From NCBI GenBank assembly GCA_021234155.1, contig JAJEKV010000015.1, positions 4,400,600 through 4,464,599 on the forward strand: DNA of 64,000 nucleotides, given 5' to 3'. This DNA is from Isoetes taiwanensis. Taxonomy: Eukaryota > Streptophyta > Lycopodiopsida > Isoetales > Isoetaceae. The notes under the pieces were generated by a model. It made no database searches, was not told where the DNA came from, and was given only the letters and a program-made list of their open reading frames with translations. The translations under genes were made by a program, and so were the position numbers. This document shows, one piece after another, positions 44,646 through 56,880 of the stretch. The stretch's first letter is position 1, and every line of letters starts with the position of its first letter.

Positions 44646-45345
44646 TATGTTCTAAACTTAATGGCAATAAACAAATGAGAGAAAATGAAACTCCATTTTA
44701 ATGGAAAGGAGACGAAAAAAAGGCACAGCAAAACTCTTCTGGCAAGAACTGCTAACCTTCTTTTAAAATGGTAGTGTGTTGATTCTTAAATTCGAACGCC
44801 GCAGAAAGTGCAGACGCGACGCGCTACGCTCCTTTCTGGCCTGAGTTTCATGCATCCCCGGGTTGCCAGCATTTATTTCTTGAATTTTGAAGCTTGCCGC
44901 TTCAATCTCCATTCAATGACGACGAATTTTGCACTACCTAATTGAATTCTGACCGCTTTCTCACAATACGAATCTCAACTTCACTTTCATTTTGGCCTTT
45001 GCCCTGTGCCGGACCCTTGAGCTGTGGAGCTCTTCAGTTACGGCATCATCATAGGTGAGCATGAAACAAAGCACGAAGCAAAACTAAGCTCTATCATACC
45101 AAAACTGATTGCAATGCTGTTATTTTTGCAGGATAGAAGATTCGAGCTTCTGGAAAACTAACTTGGCTCTTCTGCTCAATCTCTGGCTCTCAAGGTAGAA
45201 GGTATAGAAGCCGACCATTGCTGTCTTCAAATCTGATCAAGTTTTTATTCTTCAGGTCATTAGTCTCTACATTTTACTCACCTGGTTGAGCAGGCTGTTC
45301 CACGGCGCAGTATTTCGCCGTGGGTATGTTGCACTACTATTTCAG
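44646..45345. other. Intergenic, nothing recognised
   Basis: A locally GC-rich patch near 44800-44870 (GCAGACGCGACGCGCTACGC) is unexplained; no gene supported. Confidence 0.3.
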
Positions 45346-45349
45346 TAAT

Positions 45350-45665
45350 GATTCCATTCCAGCACGCATTGACTACCTTGTTTTGTTTTAAGTTTGTTTC
45401 ATAATCGCGGATAGAAATTTCCATAAAAATGAAAGGATAACATCTGCCGCTAATCCTTGCCGGTAATCTCGCTCTGTACCAAATGCCTGCCTGACCAGGC
45501 ACGGCTGTCCATTCCAGTACGCATTGACTATCTTTGTTTTGTTTTAAGCTCTGTTTCATAATCGCGGATAGAAATTTCCATAAAATGAAAGGATAACATC
45601 TGCCGCAACCCCCGGCTTCTAATTCCCATCTGTTCAAAATGCCCGCCTGACCAGGTGGTAAGGTG
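45350..45665 (-). repeat. Tandem duplication, period about 156 bp
   Basis: Copies at about 45353-45508 and 45509-45663 share CATTCCAG.ACGCATTGACTA, TAATCGCGGATAGAAATTTC, AAATGAAAGGATAACATCTG and TGCC.GCCTGACCAGG. The 175-codon minus frame 45278-45805 reads through both copies and repeats its own peptide (GRCYPFI), so it is an artefact of the duplication. Confidence 0.88.
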
Positions 45666-46056
45666 GTATAAGAACAAACATACGCAATTTCAGCTGAAAA
45701 AATGGTTATTGCCTTTAAAAATAATTTTATACATTTCAGTTTTTTCGCTTCAGGAAACACGCATCGAACCTGACATGCGATGTGCAACTCTAGCCAGACA
45801 TGCACCTCTTTACTTGAAAGAGAGATAATGAATCCTTGAGATCAAGCAACTGTGACAGTAGATTGACAACAGTTTTGCCAGTTAAGGTTACTAAAAGCTT
45901 CTTATTAACACTCCGCCAGACAAATTAAATCATTCTGTAAACATCCCCTGTAGACTAACCAAAGATTTTAACTATTAGGTTATCCATTTATATAAAAGAA
46001 GATGTAAAAATGCATTTGCCTTGAGGCCCCTATGTAAATCAGACTTATTTGCATGT
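45666..46056. other. Intergenic, nothing recognised
   Basis: No supported feature. Confidence 0.3.
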
Positions 46057-46114
46057 GCAGTGATAAGAGTTGACCCCATAATCACTGCAGTGATAAGAGC
46101 TATCCCCATAATCT
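46057..46114 (+). repeat. About 31-bp tandem duplication
   Basis: GCAGTGATAAGAG followed by ACCCCATAATC or TCCCCATAATC, twice. Confidence 0.75.
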
Positions 46115-47340
46115 TCGTGGTTAGGTAATAAACCCAGGGTCTTCATTTCCATTCATAAGCTCCATAATGCAATCAGGTGAATCCTCACAAGCTTTCATCA
46201 TTGTATTGTATGTCACAATATTGGGCATTCTAAATGATCACAGGTGGTCTTCTAGTGATGTCTTCCAACAGAAAATAACAATCTGGCATGACTGCTTTAA
46301 ATTGCTATGTTCTACAAATTTTAGCTTCAGTTTCCTTTACTACCACTACTTTTATGCAGGTTGCATATTACACTGCGATAAATTGCGTGTTTTACTGCTG
46401 GATGCTGTAAGCTTCCTTCTTCTACATTTTGTAGAATTCGAAGCAAAAGTTTGCCCTTGAGTCGGTGACATGGTAAAAATAACCTTGGGCTCTCGCAGCA
46501 TGCTTATCGGTTTTAACATATATATGCTTTTGAAACAGTTCAACAAATTTCCCAAATTCGAAAGCTTCCAAAACTCAATAACAGTATTTTGCAAAAGCAC
46601 TTTACAGCAGGTGTATTAAGCAGCTTCCATGTGCCATTTTAGCTATCTTCGGCCATTTTAGGGAGAAGCTGATGCCATTTGAAGGTTGCCTGTACATAGC
46701 GGTCGCCAAGAAGATAAACCCAGGACTTTTAAGGAGATGCGATTCCCTGTTGCCAACGGTGCCAATAAAAGAAAGAAAAAGGAACCATTTCACATATACA
46801 ATACAGATTAATACTCGAAAAATCTCCTACGCTTACTTGAAGGTAGCTTTCTTCATTTCCATCTTCCGATTCAATAGCAACTGTTTTACATGTGAACTTT
46901 CTTTGTTTCCATCCTGTGCTTTTTATCTGGTTTTTCATTTTCATTTTGCTAATTTAATTTGCATTTGAGCTCTTACTGTTACTAGCCGTAAGATGACCTC
47001 ATGCGGATTCAGTAAGCAGATGAATATAGGTAGCATTCCTGCCGGGCTGGTGGTTCTGCACTCCGTGTTTAGATGCCATTTTTCATGCTGAAGGACCTTG
47101 CTACCTAAGGAGAATCTAATTATTTGCATTATTTGTAGAAAGTTTCAGAACATTTTATTTCTATTTTCACCGTTTATTTTATGACACTTCAAGGACGGAG
47201 GATTTTAAAGTTCAAAGGTGCGTCCCTGGATGACCCCAAACAACTGCTGGCAAGAAAAAATTAAATTCTAGGATTGCTAACCATGATGTGGGAACCATTT
47301 GAGACAGATATGGAGTTGTTGCTGGTTTTGAAGACACAAT
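46115..47340. other. Intergenic, no gene recognised
   Basis: Frames of 70-98 codons exist on both strands (46167-46460, 46672-46968), rich in Phe, Leu and Cys. No family is recognised and they are probably chance. Confidence 0.3.
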
Positions 47341-47545
47341 CTTTTATCAAAACTATGAAGCCACAATCTTTATCAATATAATGATTTGTGTTTGACGAGA
47401 CATTGTTATATATAGAACATAAAAATCCGTAACCTCCACTAGACATTGTTATATAGAAATAGAACATAATGATTTGTAAGCTTGACAAGATATTTGTTAG
47501 AAATAGAACATAATGACCTGGCAAGACATTGCTAGAAATTATATG
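47341..47545 (+). repeat. Degenerate minisatellite around AGACATTGTTATATAGAA
   Basis: Imperfect units contain GACATTGTTATATA, ATAGAACATAATGA and TTTGT.AGCTTGAC, repeated about four times. Confidence 0.7.
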
Positions 47546-50254
47546 ATGAGACATCATTAGAATCTAGATAACAGAACCATTGATGCAATTGATGCAAAAG
47601 ATCATGGCAATGGTTTTAAAACAAAATTTAGTGCCTAGATGTTAAATTCGTAAATTCACATTCACCTGAAATTTAGGAAGAGCAATAAAAAATTTCCTGC
47701 AAGAGGGCATTACGGTTAAATAAAATAACATTATGTCTACAGAATGGATGCGCGCGCTGAACATTTCTTTTTTAACGTGGATCATAGTTGAGCGATAATC
47801 CCACCCTACATCAAAAGTCATTGGTGTATTCTCCGGAATTCTACATCAAAAGTCATGGGTGTATTCCCTCAAGATGAATCGTGAGGTGTAAGATATCTCT
47901 TTAATTCTGTGGTAGACGTGAAGTTCTTGGATGCAAAATTGTTGGATGCAAATCACAATGACGTTAAACGACTTTATTTTAGAACAAAAAAGGACGGGAT
48001 CACTTGATAATGCTATATAGCCTCTGCTACATGACATGCTCCATTTATAAGAGTGTTGCAAGGTTTAAACCTCCTAAAAGAGAGATGGCATCCAAAAGCA
48101 AAGCCAAAAGTTAATCAATTATCTCTGGGGATGCATGCCAATCAATTATCTCTAGATGCATATGCCCTTTTTCCCGAAGCTCTAGAAAAATGTGGTAGAT
48201 CCGTTTTCACAACATTCATGGGTCTCTTGTGCCTACCTTTTATATGTAACCTCGCTCTAGATAGAGGATTGTCCTCGCGGTCGAATCGTAAGATTGTGTC
48301 GGATCTAGCAGAGATCGATATCGCTACAGGCGCAGGTACCGAAGCTGATTTCCGATTTCATAATGGACGCCAGATTCTCAGAACAGACAACAAAGACAAA
48401 TAATACGAGGAAAGCGCCTTATGGAGGTCGCCACATAAAAATGAAACCACTTCATCCTTCATATATAGATTATTATTAGCAATCGTTATGCGGGTTCTTC
48501 TTGATTGATCGAGACAATCTTTCTCCTTGTTGTTCTATATCTATGAAGATGATAGTTCTTATTCTTGAGTAGCCGAGACCATAAGGCTTCATAATCACTT
48601 CGCGTAATGGTTTTATCATTTCATTTGCAAGACAATTGAAGCTCGATTTGTCATATATATATTCAAGAATTATAAGATTTTAAAAGCATTTGTATTAAAC
48701 TCCTCGGAAAGCATGAGTCGCTGCTTAACAAACCAGAGGCGCCAGCAAACCACCTTCTATTCCCCACCAAGAAGTATAGATCATTTCGCCTCCCATTTGT
48801 CGCGGCATATATACACAAAACGGAAAGTCGAGAAGCAGCAAATAGTGACATTGGAAAAGCAGACATTTCTTCCGCGATGTGTCACCCTTTATTGCTACGC
48901 ACTGAATTGGTTTTAACCGGTTGGGTAATCCGGCGTTACCCACCACACGTGACCACCAAAGATACCCCCTTTCTCAGAACTAGCTTTATCTCGTCTTGCT
49001 TTCATAGCCGATCGTAATCATTTATCGCGATTTGAGCAAAGAATTTGATTTAGCCCAAATTACGTTTGACCGCCAGCTTGTCGGAGAGATCCGGGAATTT
49101 GGTTAAACAGCTGTGGGTCTCTCGCGGCTCATTTCTTCAGATTCAAAATGGCCTTTAACCTAGAATTAATGTGCTTAATTCTATCCCGCGAAAACGAATC
49201 GTACGTAAAACAAAGAAAGAAAGAAAGACATTTTGAAGAAAGATAAATGAGGTGTTCGATGCTTAAAGTTGAATCACTTGCTAAAATGAAGAGAAGATGA
49301 AAAAGAGAGGTGCTCTATGTGCGCATCTGCGAAAAAAAATAATGTCAAATGAATGTTCCGCCTCGAATGTTGAGGGAGGAGGTCGGCGGCAGGTGTCCTT
49401 TAACCGCAGTTTATTAAACTACGCACCTCCTTATTAAACCGCCTCACGATGGAAAGATATCAAGAAGGCTTCCAAAAACTGTATGTATGTGTAGATGAAC
49501 ATGACTACATTCTATGAAACGTAGACCACACTCGCGGAAATTCAGTAGTGGTCCACGCAAGTGGGGATTTTTCTTACTATGGTTGTCACAAATGAGGAGG
49601 ACCTTGGTAACTTAAAACTACATGTACCTCCGCTAGAAAATACTCAAGATGCAACATGTTGTCTTGTAATTGATAGTCTTGTAATTGATAAGACGTAAAG
49701 GGCAATAATAAAAGTTCTAAGATGTGGTTCAATATTTACAACATCATGCAATTTCACTCTTTATCTACAAAACCTATCCTACAAGATAATGCTAGAGGGT
49801 ATGAGTGTTTTAAAAGTAAAAACGTAAGAAGAAAAAAAAAAGAACCTATATTTTCATGTTATTTATGAAGCGCATTTAATATTCCAATATCCGACATAAG
49901 CTTTTATATGTTTGCGTGACTCACCCCGGCACATGGTTCCAAATATACATAGCGCTTCTACCTCATACTTGCATGTTTCTTTAAGAATGTTAGCTACACT
50001 GGCCATCAAATTGACAATCTCAACCAAATAGCGCGGTATTGATATTAAGGAGATTCCTTCCAAACAATATTCCAGCATATAATAACAGGGTTACTTTAGA
50101 TTTTATAATGCTTTTTCACATGGTTTTACTCTATGATTTCATTGTTGTATTCGTTGAGGTGTACTCAAATAGTATTTGTGAGTGCACCCTTTATGGGCCG
50201 CTATTTTCGCTGGTTGTGAACAACCGAGGGTTGTTGTGTTTTCCGCATGTCTTT
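47546..50254. other. Intergenic with small tandem pairs
   Basis: Small tandem pairs at 47810-47870 (CTACATCAAAAGTCAT twice), 48112-48160 (AATCAATTATCTCT twice) and 49664-49692 (CTTGTAATTGATA twice). The 116-codon plus frame at 48053-48403 overlaps one of these pairs and has no recognised domain. Nothing else is supported. Confidence 0.35.
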
Positions 50255-50425
50255 GTGCATGAACATTGCATGTATGTACGTGCAGATAAAGACGCGGCAC
50301 GCACGCAGCATGCATGCGCATGCGATACGCATGTGCATGTGTAATCGCATGTGCATGTGCAAGTGCAAGTGCAAGTGCATGTGTGCATAAAGCGCAGGTG
50401 CATGTGTGCATGCGCATGTGTAATT
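50255..50425 (+). repeat. Alternating purine-pyrimidine tract, GTGCAT/GTGCAA array
   Basis: Dense runs of CATGCGCATGCG, GTGCATGTGCAAGTGCAAGT and GTGTGCATGCGCATGTG. Long frames on both strands are low-complexity (HAHA, CTCTCT) and not genes. The alternating pattern is prone to Z-DNA. Confidence 0.85.
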
Positions 50426-53400
50426 TTGCCCTCTGGATTCTTTGCTGTCGAAAGTGGATTTTGCTACCACACGAAGGTGGATTTTTGCTCACACTTACAA
50501 AGGTATTTGTTTTAATGTCTCTTCGCTTAGCATAACGGCTTTTTTTACAAGGTATTGTTTTCCGGGTTCTATTAACAGTGCCTAAAACTCACCTTTGTCT
50601 CCCTTCCCTTTATCTCATTGCTCTAAGATTTGTTGCGTGATTCAAAAAGAGTTTAGAGTTTAGCCCTCCGCTATTTTCAACTCTTGATATTCCCCGCCCG
50701 TTTGATTGTTCATAGCAGCCAAAGATTTAGCTTCAATCAACAAACGGATTCTCAGGCACACAATACGCGGATTATTCCAATTTTTCTCAATCATGATTAG
50801 CTGCAACAGTTGGCCACAAGAATGCATTTATATTGTGGTGGTTTGGAGCTTTAATCGAACCGTGAAAGTGAATCATGCATTACCTTTTAAGCTGGCTGTG
50901 ATGGACCATCCAAAATCACATGGATTACAAAACAATAGTTTCATTACTTGTGAAGAGGAATAGCTAGGAATGGCAACAATATGTGAAACGCCATCAGAGC
51001 AAGCTTCGGCTTCAAAAACCTCTACCCTGATCTTGCTTCAACGTAATCACATGAGACTCTACCCACATCACCAACCGCTAATTCTTCATCACTTGTTAAA
51101 ACCAAAAGCCGCAAAACCATGGAGAAAGATATCGTTCTTCGCGAATCTCACTAATCGTTACCGCGATGACGCGATGTTCATGCAATGGCCTGCACAAAAC
51201 ATTACGGTGTATACAACAATGCCGCGCTTTTTATTTATCTTCTTAATTTTATTTTTGCGCAATATAAACGTAAACAAATTCCGTTTATCCCAGTCACCTT
51301 GGCTGTTCACTCTATAAAATGCGCAGAATACGCGCTAAATCCTTATTATTAAGACGTTTATTATTCCGTTAAAACAATCGTTCACGTTTTGATACTACAT
51401 TTTCACTTGCACTGGACAGAGATTTACATTTTCACTTCAAGCATAGAGTCGAGATAATTTTGCTGTGATTCTACTCCGGTAATTAGATTACAAGTGGCTT
51501 CGGTATTACATGCATAATTGGTACGCGAAGTTATAAGCATCCTAAACGCCCGTAAGTGAAGAAATTCGGCGGCCCAAATTTTTTAGTAATATATAGCATA
51601 TAACAACCAAATACATCACTACAATCAACATTAATTAACAAACCGCATTACATCCAATACATTTAAATTAATTCCTAAAACCCCCTTTTATTTGGGTGCA
51701 TATTCTACGTACGAGGGCAGCTTTAGAGTCAGTTTTATTAGGCATATTTAAGCATATATTCCTTTGATCCTGACCGACATAGCGATCCTCGCTTTTGTGG
51801 GTATGCATGTACAAGCTTGCAAGGGCCTGGGATATTGAGGGTTTGCAAAATAAGGTTTATGGAATGTAATTTAATGGTGTTAATTTTGTCCTTTAGATAA
51901 CTAAAGATTTACAAAAATTTGTAATGTGCCATTAATCAGCAATACAACCTGCTTTGTAGCCCCATAGACCTCGGCTAACAAAATCATGTTCACAAATGAT
52001 GTTACAAAGAGCTAATGCATCGATGCGCTCCTCATATAACTCTGTAGATTACCTAAGCATTTACCATTAGTAATGGTGTGCTTACTTTATGAACATGATA
52101 TATGGAGACATCAACAACATTATTCGAAACTAATTCATATACCATCATGCATATGAAGATAAGGAGCTAGCTACGATGTGGAGCAGACATATGAACTTTT
52201 TTCTCCTGTAAAAAACAGAAAGTACTCATCAAACCCATACGCATCTTTAGAATAGCTCTACTCTAGGATCGAAGCCTCGAATCCATTTGGCTGCGCCGAT
52301 CTTAAAAAAAAATCATGCACTATATCCGGCTTTACAATGAATCGGTAGCAAGAAAGAAGCAATCGAATCCACCTCGAAGCTCGCCATTCCGATTAACTTT
52401 ATTATTTCGAGTCCTCTGGTAAATGCTCTGGATACCGATATTGTTTTAATCCATGTCATTTTGATACGTTATAGCCCTATGGGTCCGGGCCATGGCCCAT
52501 GGGTTTCGCTTCGATGGATGCATATCCATCATATGGGTAGACCAGACACTATTACGACTGCCTCCCGATCCCGTGATATTAATCGCATGCGTATCGGCAG
52601 ATCAATTCTTACGATGTTGCAGCCAAGTATGATTGGCCCGTGAAAACGTAGAGAAGAACAGAGGTAAATTTTGAAACAAGGCCGAAATCATAGGGTATGG
52701 AATGATGTTGATGTCATTCTCCGCAGATTTTTCGACATTGGGATGCCAAAGAAACGCGATGCTAGGGGCCGAAATGATGTCACGGATTTCAAATGGAGGA
52801 GTATTTTAAGTGAGTTTCTGGTTTCCTCTTTCTTTCTTTGTGCCCCCGGTTGAATCGCCATCCTTTCACTATCAACAAATTTCGCTTCTCCATGAATCTT
52901 GAAACATTTTGACTGGACTCACCTCTTTTGGGGTCCCCAAATTAAAAAGCTTAGATTGTCTTTTCCTTCAAAGAAATCTGGCTTTAGTTTCCTTTTAAAC
53001 AAATTTAGACAACAACAGGTTATGCATGGTAATGCATGCGCGTAAAGCATTTTTTATTGTTACTTTAACGAGAGGTGGCCATTCACCAATTTAGTTTTGG
53101 TTTGCAGAAAAAGAAAGAGACCACCGCTGGCCGCCATCATGGAAGCCACTTCACACAATGCTGAGAGCAAAGGAGGGGCCAATGACCAGCCGAGAAGATC
53201 TTCCCTAAATCAATCTGGTGGAGGGTATGTTAAGGCAAGTCAATTTTGGTCCTCAGAGTAGCATAGGAGGGGATTTGAACTCGCTCCCGCCCAATCCCCT
53301 GGCTACTGCCCTCGGTTTCGCCAGCTGGTTTTTCTTCTCGCGATTCCATGGCAAACGCTGAGGAAGGAGAATGCGTGACAAGCAGTGGATCCAAACCAGG

Positions 53401-55789
53401 TAGTGGCTCGCATTAATTCAGTTTCCATCAGACATGATTTATCCATCGAAAGTTGTAGGAGAAGTGCATTTAAATGCTACTGGCGTGGTGAATTCCATGG
53501 AGATTGACATGCGTGGCTGCCAATTCGCAGCCAATTCAAAATGCTTTGTAGGTAGACTGGTAAAGATGATGTTGGGGACAAGATCGTGAAGAGGAAGCAT
53601 ATTCTCGAGGAGGAGAACTCCGAGGCGTAAGAAGAGCAATTGCAACAGCTAATTTTGGGAGTACAATAACCGATACAAGATGTATGTATGTTTAATCTCA
53701 GTCAGCCATACACGCTAACAGAAGGATAGATTCAAGACTCACTTGGGATCGAAGATACGGCATGAAAGATGTCGAAGTGGGAGGTGCTAAAAGAGGTGCC
53801 GCTTAAAGAACCAAGCAGATGGTCCATATGCCTATCAGAATACCGGGATTTGTGGCCATATGCGCATAACTACAACCCGGAATGGAGGTATAAAATGGGC
53901 TGAGGAGGTGGCGTTAGCTACGCGGCACTAAGCGGCACTTCAGCATTTCCAGGCATTCTTGTATCGATGGTGAGGCCAGTGGGAGCAAAAGAGGAAGCCA
54001 AACACTCTGTGGCTGATTTGTGGAGAAGAGCAGTTGCATGGGAGGCACGTATGAAAAGAAATTAAGTAACATACGATCTAACATTGCCGATGATTGGTTC
54101 TTGAGGACAAATTTCAGCAAGATTAAACATTGGAGGAAGAAACTTGAATGAGAAATTGATGGCATGTCTCCAAAGTTGGAGGGGATGAGCCAAACAAGAA
54201 CACAGATCCAGCCAATCTACCCCTTCCTGCATAAAGGTCCGCAGCCATAGAACAGTTGACCAATCTCAAGTCATTCTTTGGTTGAGACCCCCGTGAGCAT
54301 GCAGTAAGAACCACTTTTCCGCAAAGACTAGCATAGCTTCACACCATTCTTACTTTGAGGCCGAATGGACTCTCGAAAGGATTTCATTGACCTCCTTTAT
54401 GACCTGTACAATATGAGGAATGCCAAGAAGAGAAAAGCAGCAAAGATCCACCGAGTAATTGCAGGATGGCCATTATATCTTAGGAGTCCAATATGGAAGC
54501 AGGGTTCTTCTAGGCCATGGGGAGTTTTGTATAGAGCAAAGGATGTAGAAGCTTTTGAAACCCTTTGCCTCTGCATTAAAGCTTTGAATTAGCTTAATAA
54601 GTCATGGCTTCATGACAATCACATCGGGTCGCTACTTAATGCTTCCCATTGTATTAAGAATAGCATTAATATAAGCATTATTTGTCTCCTTTGTATTACT
54701 ATATTTCATTTTATTTTTGGCTTTAAATGCATTTGCTTTGCAGGATCCCGGCCTTGCTACAATACCCTACGCCAGTAAGAGGCAGCATTGTTGGTTAATC
54801 CAGCCCTCATGGGGCTGCTCTTGAACACCCGCATTATTTGATGAATTTGTTGCCCTTAGACCAGCAGGTAGGGACATCGGATTCCGGAAGATAGACTCCA
54901 TTTCATTTATTGGCTGCCGCTAACACCGTAAATTCTATGTTAGCTTTCAATGAATGATATACATCATCGATTCTTACAATCACAAGCAAGTGGCCGCAGG
55001 AGTCATTGAGTTTGTTCATCTGTGACCGATGCAGTTTGTAGTGCTTTGGTCAGGCCACTCAGAATTCTTCATTTTGATAGTCACGTTTTCATAACCATGT
55101 ATCTTCTCACTTCACGTACCATCATTAATGATTTATTGTGCATTAGTAATGTAATTTCATTCTCATCACAATGAATCCCCTTGTGGTGGTTCTTTTGGGG
55201 CTTTGTTTGCAAGTCGGGGCATGATAATCCTACATATATGAATGCAAGAGTGTGATCCATTGATTGTCCACGCTAAATTCAATGGCTCGATTGTGGCGGT
55301 GTGCGGGATTAACTATATGCCAAGCAATTTCAAGGATTTTGTGTCGAGGAGGGATTTCATCAAATGCTCAGTATCCTCCACATGCTCATAGCCTTTCTAC
55401 GCTTGATTTCGCAGGCTTACCGGCAACACATTTTTATAGGTTGATAGAAGTTGATTCCTCGAAGCTCGAAATGCCGCAAAGGTAAGATCATTTGGGACCC
55501 TCCGCCAAGTTTCACGAGCTGGTTATTCAGAAAGAAGAGTTTGCCATTGCCGCAGGCATCCCTATAGAAGGCTAAGTCTTAGAGCGTAATCTAGGAAGAG
55601 GGTGTGGCAGATCAGACACCTCTAGCCTTTGGAAACCTTTGTCATGATTTCTCAATGTTATGCAAAACCAAAATTGGGAGATAAATGCCAATGTCCTTTT
55701 GCATACTCAACATGCAAATTTGTATTTTAGATGTATGCGTTTCTCCCTGGTAGCACGTGATGGCGTTATCGTGCTGGCACCGGAATGGC
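50426..55789. other. Intergenic, no gene recognised
   Basis: About 5 kb without a supported gene. At 52487-52498 there is a 12-bp palindrome GGGCCATGGCCC followed by nested palindromic words (ATGGATGCATATCCAT), probably a repeat-element fragment. The stretch 53100-54600 is richer in GC and purines and gives frames of 60-83 codons on both strands, none recognised. Confidence 0.3.
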
Positions 55790-56467
55790 ATGGGAGGTGG
55801 TAGGCGGCAGCCATGTGGCTGCTAGGGTGGAAGAACAGGTGGCAGGCGCATGTGGCGTATCATTACAGCCAGAACCGGCAAAGCAAAGACGCGCTTAACA
55901 GGTGGCGATTAGGGTGGCAGCATGGTGGCGTAATAGGTGGCATGTGGCTGCTAGGTGGCTGCCATCGTGCAGCGTAATAGGTGCCGCGACAATTGGCAAA
56001 CCATGTGGAAGCATAGGCAGATTAGGGTGCCGGAATAGGTGGGCGCGATTAGGTGGCATCCATGGGCGTAATAGGTGGGCGCGATAGGTGGCTAATAGGT
56101 GGCGTTAGGTGCTGATAGGTGGTCAAGTAGGTGGCAGAATATATGGTCGCACCACGTGATTAGGTGGCCGCACAAAGTGGCAAGCGATGGCAGCCATGTA
56201 TGCATTAGGTATCGAACAAAAAGCCAGTTAGGTGGCACCATGTGGCAAAATAGGTGGCAGATTATACGGCGCCCACCGCGCATTGAAGTGGCTGAATAGG
56301 TGGCAAAAGCTGCTGCGTTCTGGCGTGCGTAATAGGTGGCACCCACTTCTGGCGTAATAGGTGCGTAATATATGGCGCCCACTTGGCGATTAGGTGGTCA
56401 ACGTGCCAGTTAGGTGGCGTACCATGTGGCACCCAATTGGGACATGAGGTGGCAGAATAGGGTGCTG
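55790..56467 (+). repeat. Motif array with TAGGTGGC core
   Basis: About twenty occurrences of TAGGTGG or CAGGTGG (often AATAGGTGGC or ATTAGGTGGC) in about 680 bases, at irregular spacing of roughly 12-60 bases. Interspersed CCATGTGGC and CCCACTTGGCG words recur too. Not a regular satellite; reading frames across it are repetitive. Confidence 0.8.
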
Positions 56468-56880
56468 ACATGTTATATTCCCAGACAAGGACGCCATGTT
56501 ATAGCCCTGTACACAAGTGATACGGGTTATAGCCCTTACTAATTGACATGTTATCTCTACACAATTGACATGTTATAGCCCTACACAAGTGACATGTTAT
56601 AGCCCTACACAATTGACATGTTATAACCTTGACCTTGACTTGTTTTAGCTACCCCGACATGTTATAGCCATCCCCTACATGTTATAGCCATCATCCCTAC
56701 ATTGCTATAGCCAGTCACCGAGCATAGAAAGAGAAGCCTTGAATCACGAAGCAGTAATCTGACACGTTATAGCCATTCCCAGACATGCTGAAGCTCCGTC
56801 TCCCCGACATGTTATACCCAACACCATGTTATAGCCATAATTCCCTGACATGTTATTATAGCCAGTCAAAAATTTGGTAA
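56468..56880 (+). repeat. Motif array with GACATGTTATAGCC core
   Basis: About eleven good copies of ACATGTTATA plus several variants, usually continued as GCCCTACACAAGT or GCCATCCC. It abuts the TAGGTGGC array directly, and its core contains the palindrome ACATGT. Outlying variants occur to about 57025. Confidence 0.82.

Noticed and set aside
45278-45805. 175-codon minus-strand open frame
   Set aside because: It reads through a 156-bp tandem duplication and repeats its own peptide; no domain recognised.
48053-48403. 116-codon plus frame
   Set aside because: It overlaps a small tandem repeat and has no recognisable family.
50139-50535. Open frames on both strands at 50.1-50.5 kb
   Set aside because: Low-complexity His/Ala/Cys/Thr peptides from the GTGCAT array.
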